64,000 nt of DNA from Ursus arctos (taxonomy: Eukaryota > Chordata > Mammalia > Carnivora > Ursidae), in NCBI RefSeq assembly GCF_023065955.2, contig NW_026623078.1, positions 9,248,199 through 9,312,198 on the forward strand. The letters are read 5' to 3'. Position 1 is the stretch's first letter; each line of letters starts with the position of its first letter. Below are positions 13,089-25,589 of the stretch, piece after piece. The translations under genes were made by a program, and so were the position numbers. The notes beneath the pieces were generated by a model. It ran no database searches, was not told the DNA's origin, and saw only the letters and a program-made list of their open reading frames with translations.

Positions 13089-14106
13089 TGTCATAATGGA
13101 TTTGCAATACAAGTGAGTTTTCTATGGTTTCTGGCAATTGCTTGTGAAGATACTGCCAAAGGTAATTTCCCCCTTCCTTTCTTATGATGAAACACATTAA
13201 GATACATGGCTTTCCCTGGGTTGAAATTCAAATTCCATCTTGAGCTTTGGATTATCTATAAAAGTTAATATTTAACCTGAAAGTCCAGCAGTATTTATTT
13301 CCATAAGAGAAAAAAAAAAAAAAAACAAGGATGGGAAGTGAAATAACACTGTAGTTGAAAATTATATCCTCAATCAGGCATAAAGAATGAAAAGTACAAT
13401 AAAATAACACCACTGTTAAAACTATTCTTTCTTTTTATGTGTAGGTCTCATTTAAAATTTTTATTTCAGATAAATAATGTACAATCTAATGCTTACAACA
13501 TATTGGCTTGATTTGGGCTCTTTGATAATTATAAGAGGTTATTAAAAATGCATCTTGTATCTCTATCTCTAAAGCTCATTTTGTCTGGTTTTAATTCAGA
13601 ACAAGAATTTGTTTTGTGCAAGTTTAGTCAAAAGATCAGTGAAAAGATGACTGCAGTGTGTGAAGTTTTATGGCAGAAACTATGTATATTACATTCCAGC
13701 TATAGCAATGCCTATATTTATGGGTAAAGATAAATCAAAATTTATATAATTCAGGACATTCAATTAAATGGATAATTCATGTCCAAAATTAAATTTTTTA
13801 TCCTTAGTGTACAATTGGTGTTTGAGGTCTTACTTCTATTAGTTAAGTTGTCTGAGTGATATTATAATGTAATTACCAAAGAGCTAGATGGTTTGAACAG
13901 ATGATGCTTAAGGCTTCCCTCTGGCATGACCCATAAACCTCCCCAAGTGCATCTCAGAGTCTGTTTCCCAGGGAACCCAGCCAAAGACAATACGACAGCA
14001 GAGCTGAGATTTTGGAGCTGGATCACCCTTCAGGTGGCTGTTGATGTGGACCCTGTCATTGGAGATAGGTGGAGGGCTAATAGTACCTAGCATGCTCTAA
14101 GCAAGT

Positions 14107-14469
14107 TGTTATGTGATGTGTTCCCCCAAAATTGAAGTTCTAATCTCTAGTACCTCTTATTGCCTGGAGATAAGCCTTTGAAAGAGGTAACCAAGTTCAA
14201 ATGTGGTCATTAGAGTGGGCCCCTAATCTAATATGATTGGAGTCATATGAGAGAGTTGATTAGAACACAGACACATACAGAAGTCCATGTGAAGATGCAG
14301 AGAGAAGACAGCCATCTACAGGCCAAGAGGAGAGGTCTCAGAAGAGACTAAGTAAGCAGACACCTTGGTTTTGAACTTCTAACTCCACAGCTGTGAGAAA
14401 ATAATTTTCTGTTGTCTAAGTTACCCCGTCTCTGATACTTGGTTATAGCAGCCCTAGCAAATGAATACA
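14107..14469 (+). repeat. MLT1 LTR (ERVL-MaLR)
   Basis: Starts TGTTATG and ends AATACA like MLT1. In order it holds CCCCCAAAATTGAAGTTC, GGAGATAAGCCTTTG, GGGCCCCTAATCTAATATGA style text around 14218-14240, CTGTGAGAAAATAATTTTCT and CAGCCCTAGCAAATGAATAC. It is a mammalian-apparent LTR retrotransposon end in + orientation. A following internal region is possible but I could not prove it. Confidence 0.9.
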
Positions 14470-14682
14470 CAGGACTACTGTTAAATGTTTATGGATAGTG
14501 AACTGGGATAGGATAATGGTGGAAGGGGATGACTAGCATTTGCAGCATCTCAGGTGTCTGAGAAGGTCAGAGGAAGTAGCAATTAATAGAGCTACGGGAT
14601 GAGCTGTCTGTAGCTGGATACCGCTGACAGAGTGGAGAAAATCTGTGAAAGGAAGCGAGTGATTATTAACTGATGCAAGGTA

Positions 14683-14883
14683 GAAAGAGAGAGAGAGAAT
14701 GAGAAAGAGAACAAGTGTGCAAGTGGGGGAGGGGCAGAGGGAGAGAATCTCAAGTAGACTCTCCACAGAGCATAGAGCCTGATGCGGGTCTCATTGCTGG
14801 GCTCCATCTCACGGCCCTGAGGTCATGACCTGAGCTGAAACCAAGAGTCCGACACTCAGCAGACTGAGCCACCTAGGCACCCC
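14683..14883 (-). mobile_element. can-SINE (SINEC), older copy
   Basis: Reverse-oriented tRNA-Lys-type SINE: CT-rich tail (seen as GAGAGAGA) at the left, body with AGAGCCTGATGCGGG, B and A box region, and head complement GGCACCCC at the right. Flanking TAACTGATG(C/T)A(A/G)GGTA at 14667-14682 and 14884-14899 is a slightly diverged TSD. The divergence suggests an older insertion than the copies near 16.3 and 57.4 kb. Confidence 0.9.
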
Positions 14884-14899
14884 TAACTGATGTAGGGTA

Positions 14900-16275
14900 A
14901 ATGATGAAAGTTAGATGGCTCCTTGGCAGCATATAAAAGGACTATTATCTCCTGCAACTAAAAGACAGAAAAAACTGAGGTGAAGTCTCAAACACTTAAT
15001 TATAAGGGGGTCGGAGTTCAAAGAAGGTTGAATTCCCAACCCTGACAAGTCTGTTTCTTCAAGCTCAGGGCTCCAGTTGGAAAGAAATTCAACACTGAAA
15101 TTTGTGATAGGGACATCTGAGCCAATGTACTAAAAAAAATGTTGACTGTCAAGATCATCCCAAAACTCTGTGTCTAAGGAAATGGCCAACACTTCTTTGT
15201 TAAAATCAGAGTCTCTCTTTTGCTTGAAGGTGATGCATAGGCCTCTGGCTTGCAAGACACTACATGCCTCATCAGTATCTCCCTCTAACTCCTGTTCTAG
15301 TCATTGGACAAATAACTCAGGTCAGGTATGTCAGCTAGCTGAGGCAGCTGGGCCTACTGGGTACAAAAGGAGTATACTCTAAAGGAGCTGCAAGATTTTC
15401 CAACATGTACATGGGCGAATACAAATGGAACTAGGTCCTTATGGTACTGGGTCAAGGAATACTGGTTATGAAGTTAGCTAACAGGAGAGTCTATTGATAA
15501 GGATGACATTTCCCATGATATAGAATCTAACACCCTGGCAAGGCCACCATACAATGTTAATATGTTGTCAGGATGATTCTTGGAAGCAACAACGGCCCCT
15601 ACAGAGTAAAATACAAATTCCAGAATTGCTGTGGAAGATGGTTGAGATACAAATGGGCATGCTAGAGTGGATATCCTACTTAAGGCCAAAAGACCCAACT
15701 GACTAGATTTCCCATTTCACAAAATGAGAAGGAACACATTGGAGAGAGGAGCAACAGCCTCACTGAGAAGTGCAATGAGGACTTTTCTCTATAGTTCAAG
15801 ACTCAGAATAAAAGGTGCTGTTAGAATTGACTCCCTAATTGCAATGGGGATAACAAGATCCCCAAAAGGAGGCTGGGTGATAGCACTTAACCATTAAAAG
15901 CTCAGTGAATGTAACCATCAGAACAGGTGTAAGATCAGAGTAGCCACAAAGGGAGCCTTATCTACAGTGAGATGGCTTGTAGAACATGGTGCTCCTAGGG
16001 CCAATATAGGTAAACAGGCTCAAGAATCTTGCTTAATTTATACAATTAAGATAAAATCAAGGATTGTAACAGCAACTCATCAATAAATATTCATTATCCC
16101 TGTTCTAGTGTCTGGATCCTAGATAGTTCTCATATCTGGAACTCATTGATCTAAGGAGCGCTGGGTTCCCATCAGTTAGGGTCCCGTGACATCATAGAAT
16201 CTGAAAATAACTCCCCTAGGTCTTCCCTAAAGGAACCTAAGGGGCATTCATACACCATGAGATGGGAATACATAG
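14900..16275. other. Unresolved region, possibly old ERVL-type internal DNA
   Basis: It lies downstream of an MLT1 LTR in the orientation expected for an internal region, and its texture resembles degraded retroelement sequence. I could not match it to gag or pol with confidence. No open frame exceeds 74 codons, and I see no splice-supported exon. Confidence 0.3.
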
Positions 16276-16290
16276 ACATTTTGAGGACTT

Positions 16291-16489
16291 CTTTTTTTTT
16301 TTTTTAAGATTTTATTTATTTATCTGACAGAGAGACAGCCAGCAAGAGAGGGAACACAAGCAGGGGGAGTGGGAGAGGAAGAAGCTGGCTCCCAGTGGAG
16401 GAGCCTGATGTGGGGCTCGATCCCAGAATGCTGGGATCACGCCCTTAGCCAAAGGCAGATGGTTAACTACTGAGCCACCCAGGCGCCCC
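16291..16489 (-). mobile_element. can-SINE, young arctoid type
   Basis: Reverse orientation: (T)n at the left, then AAGATTTTATTTATTTATC, the GAGAGAGACAGCC block, GGGGCTCGATCCCAGAATGC and ending CACCCAGGCGCCCC. Perfect 15-bp TSDs ACATTTTGAGGACTT at 16276-16290 and 16490-16504 fix both ends. The clean duplication implies a recent insertion. Confidence 0.97.
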
Positions 16490-17991
16490 ACATTTTGAGG
16501 ACTTTGAAACAAAAGGACTATGTTGAAATTGATTCCCAGGGATCAGAAACATCATTCATGACATCCTTGTTAAAATGAGAGGTATAGAATCCAGGTCATT
16601 AACAGAGCCCTGACCCAGGTCTGGGTGACACTTGCTCTGTCCACTGGACCTAATGGTCATTTTCTTGGTTGACAGAACCACCATATTAGTCATTATCCTG
16701 TGGTATTGGATTTACTGGTGGGAAAAGCCAGGTGGAAGCCTCCAACACGGGCCCCCCACATACCATGGCTAACATAGTAAACTTTTAAAATTGTGTCTTG
16801 GGAGGAATTGTTGATATTAATTCTACTTTAAAGGTATGAAGAATGTATGAGTAGTGGTGACCATGATATAACTATTTAGTCTAATTGTCTGGTCCCTATT
16901 GAAACTGGCTAGATCCTGAAGATGATGACGGACTTCCAAAAACTCCCCTGATTGAGATAAGTCTGGAGAAACCAGACATAAACTTCTAGGTGTCCCTTCT
17001 CATAGCCTCACTTGGAACATATTAAATTCCCCCAGTAAAGATGTGACAACATGTGTGGAGTGTTACCAGTCAGGAAAGCTCATCGCAGCCTTAGAGTCCA
17101 GGGTTTTTATTGAGAGTCAGTCACATACAGTCCCCGCATGACTTACTTCAGTTACTGAAACCCCAGACTATCATAAATCACATTATTAGAGTAAATCCTC
17201 TAGACAACTGGTGCAGCTTGACTCAAGGCCAAAAAATGCAAAAACACTCCTATGAAACAGAACATTCCAGGAGCTCAGTTCCCAGGAGCCAGCCAAGGGC
17301 CAGTCATAAAAATAGGTTTTTCAGGGGAATGTGCCTTCCCCACACAAACATCCCCAGCTTAAGATGCCATCGCCACACAAACTCCCAAACTCAGTGGCTT
17401 ATAAAACTCAAAGATGAAGATTTGGGTCAGTCCTCCAGGTAGAGCATTTGGACTAGCAGAGGTGCTAGCCAAGACTGAGGAGAACACAAGATGCACAGCA
17501 AATTATGGGAGCATAGCTCTTGATGTGACAAGTCCAGCTGCCCTGGCAAGAATTACACTTCATTCCACTCCCCCTTCTCTTGTAAGTTTTCCCAGGAAAA
17601 GAAGCCCCAAACAGGATGAACTTAGCCTTGAAAGCACTTGATTCAAGCAATGTAAGGGGTGGCCTCTGGGGACCTGACTGCGCTGCCCAGATTCCCTTTA
17701 GGACAAAGGTGCGCATCCCCAACAATCATAACTTCTTGCTTGCTGGCAGATTGCAGCTGTCCCCCAAGGATCTCTGTCAACTGAATGCACTCACCCTTCC
17801 ACTGGCCTGTGTCCCCATGAGGCAGCCCACATTCAAAGACTCATTGATGTATAGGGGCAAAGGCCTGGTGCCTTGCCTCAGTTAGGAACAATGTAGAAGC
17901 ATCATCTTATTTTCTTCATGAAATCAGCCCATGCAAGGTCATAGGTCACCTCTTCTCACTGCTCCCCTTCCATTCTTTTGTGTCTTTTTGT

Positions 17992-18004
17992 GGGGGGGGG
18001 GGGG
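17992..18004. repeat. G13 homopolymer
   Basis: Thirteen consecutive G residues. Likely unstable in length and error-prone in sequencing. Confidence 0.95.
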
Positions 18005-18264
18005 TTAGGATGAGAAATCTCCAGTAAAACTGTATGCAGATGTATCTGTTTTCCTGAGAGCAGAGCCTAAGTCACCCTGAGTCAGATCATCAGGTACTCC
18101 ATGCATTTAGATTAGGATTTTGTGCATATCAAAATAAGTAGCCTCCTCATATTTAGTTTGGGATTTGTGGGAAATGGAAGCAATTAGATTAGAACAAAGA
18201 AAAATGATGTTTAGGAGTTTGATCTGATATTTAAAAGCAATCTAAATTAAAAAAAATAGAATCC

Positions 18265-18306
18265 ATTTATTTATTTATTTACTTATTTATTTATTTATTT
18301 ATTTAT
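18265..18306. repeat. (TTTA)n microsatellite
   Basis: About ten TTTA units with one C interruption (TTTACTTA). Confidence 0.92.
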
Positions 18307-21300
18307 TGCTCTTACAGATGTTAGAGAAAACATGAAAGAAAGTGTGTTCATGTCTCCAAACCGTTTCATAGGGCTCCAAGTAGTTGTTATATTGATCATT
18401 GCCTAACTCAGCAAGCATAGGATTCATAAGCCAGAAATACTGACTTAGATAATTATGAATATTTATTTATGCCTCAAATCATAAAACCAAGAGAAAATTG
18501 AAATGAAATCCTTTTGGCTTTAGTGTATTTATTACTTTCAGTGTATTTGATTACCTAAATAACTCAGCATTTAGGAAGACAAAAGCATTTGATGAAGTAA
18601 TTGTCATGAATCTCCTCACAAGCTCTCTAGAATCTGCCCTGCCAGTCCGGGAGAATGTAGGTGCTGAGCCTTGGGAAGTTCTGCCAGTTATTATGCTCAT
18701 TTAGATGCCTTACCACAAGAAGATAAATGCTGACCGCAATTTGGAAACTGGCAACTAAGAGAATCCTGAAGAGATTGCCTACTGAGAAATGGTCTTTGCA
18801 CCAAGAAAGACAGCCATCTTCTCCTGTCTATGAGTTAGTGTTGAGGAAGGTTCTGGTTGTTGCCCTCACAGATTTGCCTATTACAGATGATACTCACCTG
18901 CCCAGGGGCTTTGCAGACGGTGAGGGGAACCTGAAGAATCAAGACCAGTGCTTATTAATAAGTGATCAATCAGTGTTTTTACATTGTGACTAATGTTTGG
19001 AGACCGATCAAGGAGAAAGTGGGCCAAAGGTAAGAAAGATAAAGACTGGGACTGATTTTTTTTTTTAAATGTTTGACTATCTGTATAACTGGCAACTGAC
19101 TCATTATCTCACCCAGCAGTTACACAGACATGAAGAAGTCATTGAACTTAATTCTCCTTTGCTTCAAGGGATCAGGGAAAGGAGCAGAAAAGAAAGACTT
19201 GCAGGTCAGGTAAACAAATAAGAGCAGGTGGGGGGGGGTGAGATTGCTCTACTGGAAGAAAGAGACTAAAACTGCTCAATAAAGCCAGTTCCCTGTTAGG
19301 AGTGGGGACAATGGAGTGTGCTGGTGACCTCAGCCTTTGCACCTGGCTGTCCAGCACCTGAGGAACCATTCTATCTGGGGGATCCAGCACTCTGTACCAC
19401 TCACTACAGAAGTCAGAGTGATTTTAAGGGTCAGGGTACAGTATTAAGTTGAATAACAGTAACAAGATACATAACTAAAAAGAGAACTTTATTTCATTCG
19501 AATGTAAGAACAGTTGTGCCACCCTGAGTTATGACCCTTACCTCTGCACAAGAAGTCCAGGGCAAGTGGATTGGTCTTTAAAGACATGACCTTGAGATTG
19601 AACCACTCACTTCTCACCTTTTACTGGCCCACACCAATTCCTAGCTGCAAGGGAGGCTGAGAAATGTAGTCTCCAGTTGGGTAGACTATGCCCAATAAAT
19701 ATTAAAAAGAAAAGGAGATAATAGTTCCTGAAGAACGGTTAGCAATTTTTGCTGCAAGGATATGTTGTTTTATATGCAGCTTGATGTGAGCACATGACCT
19801 AAACTTAGCCAATAAGGGCAGTTCCGCTGGGTGCCTTGGATTGGAGGATTAGTCATAGCGGAAAGAAGGCATCTTAGCATATTCTGCCTGGGTGTGACCT
19901 GAGCAGGTGCTTCCCTGCTCAAGTTACCTAGTTCCTGCCACATTCTAAGCCTGATTCCTTCTGGGTGGCTTCCCAGTAGTGCAATAACCCTTAGGTCAGT
20001 GTGTTCAATGTTGCATAGTATGGGTTGAGAAATAGGATTTGTTGGGAAAGTTTAGGAGCAAACAGTCAGTGAAAGAAGGCAATCCTAGCCCCAAGCTCTC
20101 ATTATTCCTGTAAGAAGCATACAGGGCCAGGATTTTCTGGTGAACGTGCTGTAGTACTTCATTCTAGCAGCTCTCCCTTAGGGAGTAGGAACAACTTTCT
20201 CAGTGCAGAACTAAACACTGCTTGCTAGACGGCAGAATTTAGGGTGCCCACTTTTTAGAGGAATTGCCTAGGAAAGCCTTTTGGGATGTGCACCTGTGAC
20301 AATTTTAGTTCAGTTTGGTCACACCTCCTGCTGCACTCCCCACTCAGGTGTTTCATCGACAAAACTACTCCATGTCAGCTCCCAGGATCTCACTGGATGG
20401 TCTTGATTTTCAGACCACACCTCTTTCCGTTTCCTATTGATTTAATGAACTGACCGCTATTCTCCCAATAAATCGTTTCTCTGCTTCTAGATGGAGATTG
20501 ATTTCTGTTTTGTAGAGCCATGATAACTGATTGAAAGACCATATGTAATTCAGAGAAATATAAAATTTAAACAAACAATTGACTTATATACTTTGGGACT
20601 GGATTGGATTTCAAATAAAGTAAAAATATTACTATTTCCACTTTATCTATCAGTGGTGGAAGCCCAGAGATATTCAGTGACTCATTGGTAATTTTTCCCA
20701 CAAAAATTATTAAATGAAACAGTATCTTAATGCGAAGTGCCATGCCATTTTAGAACACCTGCTACATGTTTGTTTGTAGCATTACTTATTAAGCATAGAT
20801 TACTCTATGCCCAATACATCATGTTTCTTGGTCTAGATATTACTACATATTTAAAATCCCTGACATCTTGTGTGCACACTCCGATATTATATAACTGCAG
20901 ATTGGAATTAGATATAGACAATTTAAGTCTTCCAGGATGGTCAGATATTGATCTCATGCTACATACTTGGTCACTTGTCTGGGACAGCACAGGGTCATGA
21001 TAAATTATCTGCAAGCTTAACCATTTTTCTTGCCATAAATTTCTATGCTCTACAAAACAGCAGTCTGGTATCTATTTACTACTTCATTCAATGTCCATAA
21101 AATTAGAAAGACTAATAGTTATCTTAAATGTGATAAATAAATCACCTTTCACAAAGGTTACAGTTGACTTTAATTAGTACTTATTTTTTTCTTAAATCTA
21201 TTTTTCTCTTCTCTTTATGAGACATCAATTAGTAGCATCTTTCAACTTTCTGAACAGAAATTTGTGAATGACAGTTCCATCTTCCACGCTGGTTTGTAGT

Positions 21301-22385
21301 GGGTCCTCAGAGTTAAGCAGGCACTCCTATTTTACTCAAAGAGACATATTAGCATAACTTAAATCTAGGACAAAATCTCAATGAAAATATGGTTATAACC
21401 AATTTTAATACATAGATATTGAAAAAAAAACACGAGTCAGAAAATAATTGGGTAAAAATTAGTCTCATTATGTCACAGATACAGCATGGAAATCTGAGCC
21501 CTGTTATGATATTTAAATTAGTAGCCAAGGATGTAATCCTTATTACCATGCACAGGAGGAATATGCTGATTTTGTCAGATTTTTAGAACAAGGACTACTA
21601 TATGTATCAGGTTTTGTGCTGGGTATTGCTAAAGCAAAAATGAACAGAGTATTCTTTGCCTTTGAGGAACTCACATACTAATGTGTGACAGAAACAATAG
21701 CTTTATAAAATGTGAGTAGTGTTATAATAGAAAAATATAAAAACTTGAATCAGGTAGGTAGAATCTTGATACCACTAACCAGGAGAGGGGGGAATGGTGT
21801 AGTGGATGAATGTGATACAGAGGGAGAGAAAACAATGCAAGTTATTTCCCACTCAAAACGAACCTGAAAACACACATTCTAAAACTTATAAAGACATCTA
21901 ATGGTAAGAAAGACAACCAATAGATATAATAATTGTGGCAGAAAGTATATATATAAAATTAGGAAAAGTAAAACAGCTAAAGGGTGCTTATAAGATGAAG
22001 CAGAACAGCAAGTCGAAATTAAAGGGAATCAAAAAGATACACCTTCCTATTACTTACAAAAAGCTGGTGCTGCAATATTAATATCAGACCTGCTAGAATC
22101 CAGGGGGGAAAAAAAAACTAGGGAAATTAAACTACCAAAGTTGTCTAAAACATTAGTGCTGATAAAGGAAGATAAAAACAAAGATCTTCCAAGAAAATAT
22201 TACAATCATGACTTTGTGTGCACCTATTCACATAGGTTCAAAACATAAGAAACTAAAAATGATAGAATTCAATCATACAATCATACTAGAAACTGGTACA
22301 TCAAGCAGTAACACGTTAGTAAGTATGTAATTTAACAAAGCTAAGTAATAACCTAATGGACATATATAAATAATGACTATATGTT

Positions 22386-24185
22386 CTATTTTCAACTTTT
22401 TGAGGAACCTCCACACTGTTTTCTACAGTGACTGCCCAGTTTGCATTCCCACCAACAGTATAAAAGGGTTCCCCTTTCTCCGCATCCTCGCCAACATCTG
22501 TCATTTTCTGAGTGGCTAACATTCTGACTGGTGTGAGGTGGTATCTCACTGTGGTTTTGATTTGTATTTTTCTGATGTTCAGTGATGTGGACCATGTTTT
22601 CATGTGTCTGATGGCCACTTACAGTCTTCTTTGGAGAAATGTCTGTTCATGTCTTCTGCCATTTATTGACTGCATTATTTGTTCTTTGGGTGTTGAGTTT
22701 CATAAATTCTTTATAGATTTTGGATACTAGCCCTTTATCTGATAAGACATTTTTCAAATATTTTCTCCTATTCTGGTGGTTGTCTTTTGGTTTTGGTGAC
22801 TGTTTCATTTGTTGTGCAGAAACTTTTTATCTTGATGAAGTCCCAATAGCTCCTTTTTGCTTTTGTTTCCCTTGCCTTTGGAGATGGGTCTGGCAAGAAG
22901 CTGCTGTGGCAGTGGTTGAAGAGATTGCTGACTGTATTCTTTTCTAGGATTTTGATGGATTCCTGTCTCACATTGAGGTCTTTCATCCATTTTGAGTTTA
23001 TCTTTGTGTATAGTGTAAGAGAATGGTCCAGTTTCATTCTTCTGCATGTGACTGTCCAATTTTCCCAATACCATTTGTTGAAGAGACTGTCCTTTTTCCA
23101 TTGGCTCTTCTTTCCTGCTTTGCCAAAGAATAGTTGACCATAGAGTTGAGGGTCTATTTCTGTGTTCTCTAGTCTGTTCCATTGGTCTATATGTCTGTTT
23201 TTATGCCAGTACCATGCTGTCTTGATGATTACAGCTTTGTAATAGAGCTTGAAGTCAGGCATTGTGATGCCCCCAGCTTTGGTTTTCTTTTTCAACATTC
23301 CTTTGGTTATTCAGGGTTTTTTCTGGTTCCATACAGATTTTAGGATTATTTGTTCCAGCTCTGTGAAAAATGTTGATGATATTTTGATAGGGATTGCATT
23401 GAATGTATAGATGTCTCTAAGGAACGTAGGTATTTTAGCAATATTTGTTCTTCCAGTCCATGAGTGTACTCTTTTCCATTTCTTTGTGTCTTCCTCAATT
23501 TATTTCATGAGTGTTCTATCATTTTCTGAGTACTGACCCTTTGCCTCTTTGGTTAGGTTTCTTCCTAGGTATCTCTCTTATGGTTTTTGGTGCTACCTTA
23601 TGAGCCAGCAATTGCACTACTAAGGATTTACCCCAGAGGTACAAATGTGATCCAAAGGGGCACCTGCACCCCAATGTTTTATGGCAGCAGTGTCCAAAAT
23701 AGCCAAAATATGGAAAGAGCCCAGATGTCCACTGACAGATGAATGGATAAAGAAGTTGTGATATGAATATACAATGAGATACTACTCAGCCATCAAAAAA
23801 AAAAAAAATGAAATTTTGCCATTTGCAATGACGTGGATGGAACTAGAGTGTATTATACTAAGGAAAATAAGTCAATCACAGAAAGACAATTATCATATGA
23901 TCTCAGTCATTTGTGGAATTTTAGATACAAAACAGAGGATCATAGGGGAAGAAAGGAAAAAACAAAACAGAAGAGGGAGATGAACCATAAGAGAATCTTA
24001 ATCATAGGAAACAAATTGAGGGTTACTAGAGGGGAGGAAGGTGGGGGGATAGGGTAACTGGGTGATGGATATTAAGGACAGCATGTGATTTAATGAGCCT
24101 GGGTACTATATAAGACATGAATCACTGACCTCTATCTCTGAAACTAATAATACATTAATGTTAATTAGTTGTGTTTAAATTAAAA
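22386..24185. mobile_element. 5'-inverted (twin-primed) L1 copy
   Basis: 22386 to about 23600 is L1 ORF2 in reverse orientation. Its minus-strand frame (22768-23298) contains [15 protein letters not shown] and [14 protein letters not shown], typical of the L1 ORF2 C-terminal half. From about 23601 to 24185 the L1 3' end runs forward, starting CTACCTTATGAGCCAGC and ending in the 3' UTR and an A-rich tail. The two parts meet at the same point of the element: the inverted part starts where the forward part begins. This is the classic product of twin priming. Its 3' UTR differs from that of the two large L1s below, so it is another subfamily. Confidence 0.88.
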
Positions 24186-24373
24186 AATAAAATGAAACAA
24201 ATGCAATTTAAATGTTTTAATAAAAATATAAATTAAAGAAATACAAAAATAAAAATTATTTTAATGTAAAATAAAATAAAATGATTATATGCAGTAAATG
24301 AAGAATATTTACTACTCTCAAATATACAGAAAGCTATTTCTAAAAACACTCTCAAGGAATGAACAAAATAACA
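24186..24373. other. AT-rich spacer
   Basis: A/T-rich DNA with many AATAAA-like strings following the L1 tail. No gene or assignable repeat seen. Confidence 0.5.
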
Positions 24374-24384
24374 CATTTTCTCTT

Positions 24385-24601
24385 TTTTTTAATAATACCT
24401 TTTTATTATGTTATGTTAGTCACCATACAGTATATCCTTAGTTTTTGATGTAATGTTCTATGATTCATTATTTGCATATAACACCCAGTGCACCATGCAA
24501 TATGTGCCCTCCTTAATACCCATCACTGGCCTATCCCATTCCCCCCCCTTCCCCCCTGAAGCCCTCAGTTTGTTTCCCAGAGTCCATAGTCCCTCATGAT
24601 T
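24385..24601 (-). mobile_element. Severely 5'-truncated L1 3' end
   Basis: Reverse-oriented terminal part of the same L1 family as the two large copies: T run, then GTTAGTCACCATACAGTATA, ACACCCAGTGCACCATGCAA and the G/C-run purine tract complement. Flanking CATTTTCTCTT at 24374-24384 and 24602-24612 is an 11-bp TSD, giving precise ends and an insert of 217 bp. Confidence 0.93.
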
Positions 24602-25589
24602 CATTTTCTCTTGACAATATAGTGGATTTAGAAATAAACTAAAAGAGGATCAGGAGTTAAGGTGGAGGAGGAGTGGGGGACACCTTTTTCAGCCGGTCCC
24701 CTGAGTTGAGTTGGATAGGTACCAGACCATCTTGAACATCCACGGAATCAGCAGGAGATGCAGGAAGATACATCTGGATCTCTACAAATGAGCATCTCCA
24801 CTGCTGAGTATTGAGGTACGAGAACCGGGGAGCTGTGAAACCGAGCACAGATATCGGAAGATAAACGGAAGGGGGAGGGAGCCCCTGCATTTGGGCGCCG
24901 GGAGTGGAGGGGACTCGCGGACCAGCACCCGCGAGAGAGCAGACTGAGACCATGAGCCGGGGGAACACGTGCGACCAGACTGAAACAGAGCTCCGGTGCG
25001 CTCACTGGAACCAGACGGAGAGGAGCTCCGGGAGCACACGGGCGGCTGGCAGTTGGTGGTGCTAGAAACACAAAGGACAGAGATGCGCTGGCCCTGGAAG
25101 TGAGGGCTGGGACGCCGCCGGATGTGGGGTGCACATCCCAGGACGCTGCAGGGTTGAGTAGCACCAACAGAAACAGAGCTAAAGTGGCCAGAACATCAGC
25201 GGAGAATGGTCCACGATCCCTCTGTTCTGAGACAGAGGCTGAGATTCGGCCACTGCTGCTCTGACTCTCAGAAGAGGCACAGCAAAACCCCAGGGAAAGC
25301 TGCCAGAGAACAAAAGCCTAGAAATAGCAGCTCAGAGGGTGCGCATCCCCATCCCCCCTCGCAGGGGACATGGAGACTCTACCCAAACAGGGTTGCCTGA
25401 GTATCAGAGCGGCAGGCCCCTCCCCCAGAAGGCAGGCTGAAAAATCAAGAAGCCCACATCCCTAAGATCCCTATAAAACAAGGGCGCACTGCCTGGGTTC
25501 CGGTCAATAATTTGGGCTCTAGACAACCCTGCAACCTCTCCTCATCAGAATGACAAGAAGGAGAAATCCCCCCCAGCAAAGAAAAGACA

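Larger units (their letters stand above)
9871..14106. other. AT-rich intergenic DNA, no gene seen
   Basis: I found no exon with supported splice sites and no repeat I can name with confidence. It contains an A run near 10440, an A run at about 13308-13325 and the hairpin and direct repeat at 13000-13088. Open frames are short and uncorroborated. Confidence 0.5.
16505..22385. other. Intergenic DNA with unassigned old repeats, no gene seen
   Basis: Open frames up to 110 codons (17110-17442) have no splice context or recognisable domains. Text near 19600-19690 (CTGCAAGGGAGGCTGAGAAA) and 20440-20510 (CCCAATAAATCGTTTCTCTG) looks like dispersed mammalian repeat or LTR-type sequence, but I do not assign a family. 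21580-21800 resembles antisense L2. A 13-G run and a TTTA repeat lie inside. Confidence 0.45.

Noticed and set aside
15000..17100. MLT1 internal (gag-like) region
   Set aside because: The position fits but I could not recognise any gag motif or an MLT1 3' LTR, so I left it as unresolved.
17110..17442. 110-codon + strand open frame
   Set aside because: No start context, splice sites or recognisable domain; surrounding DNA has repeat-like texture.
22768..23298. 176-codon minus-strand frame as a cellular gene
   Set aside because: Its residues are those of L1 ORF2 and it belongs to the inverted L1 segment.
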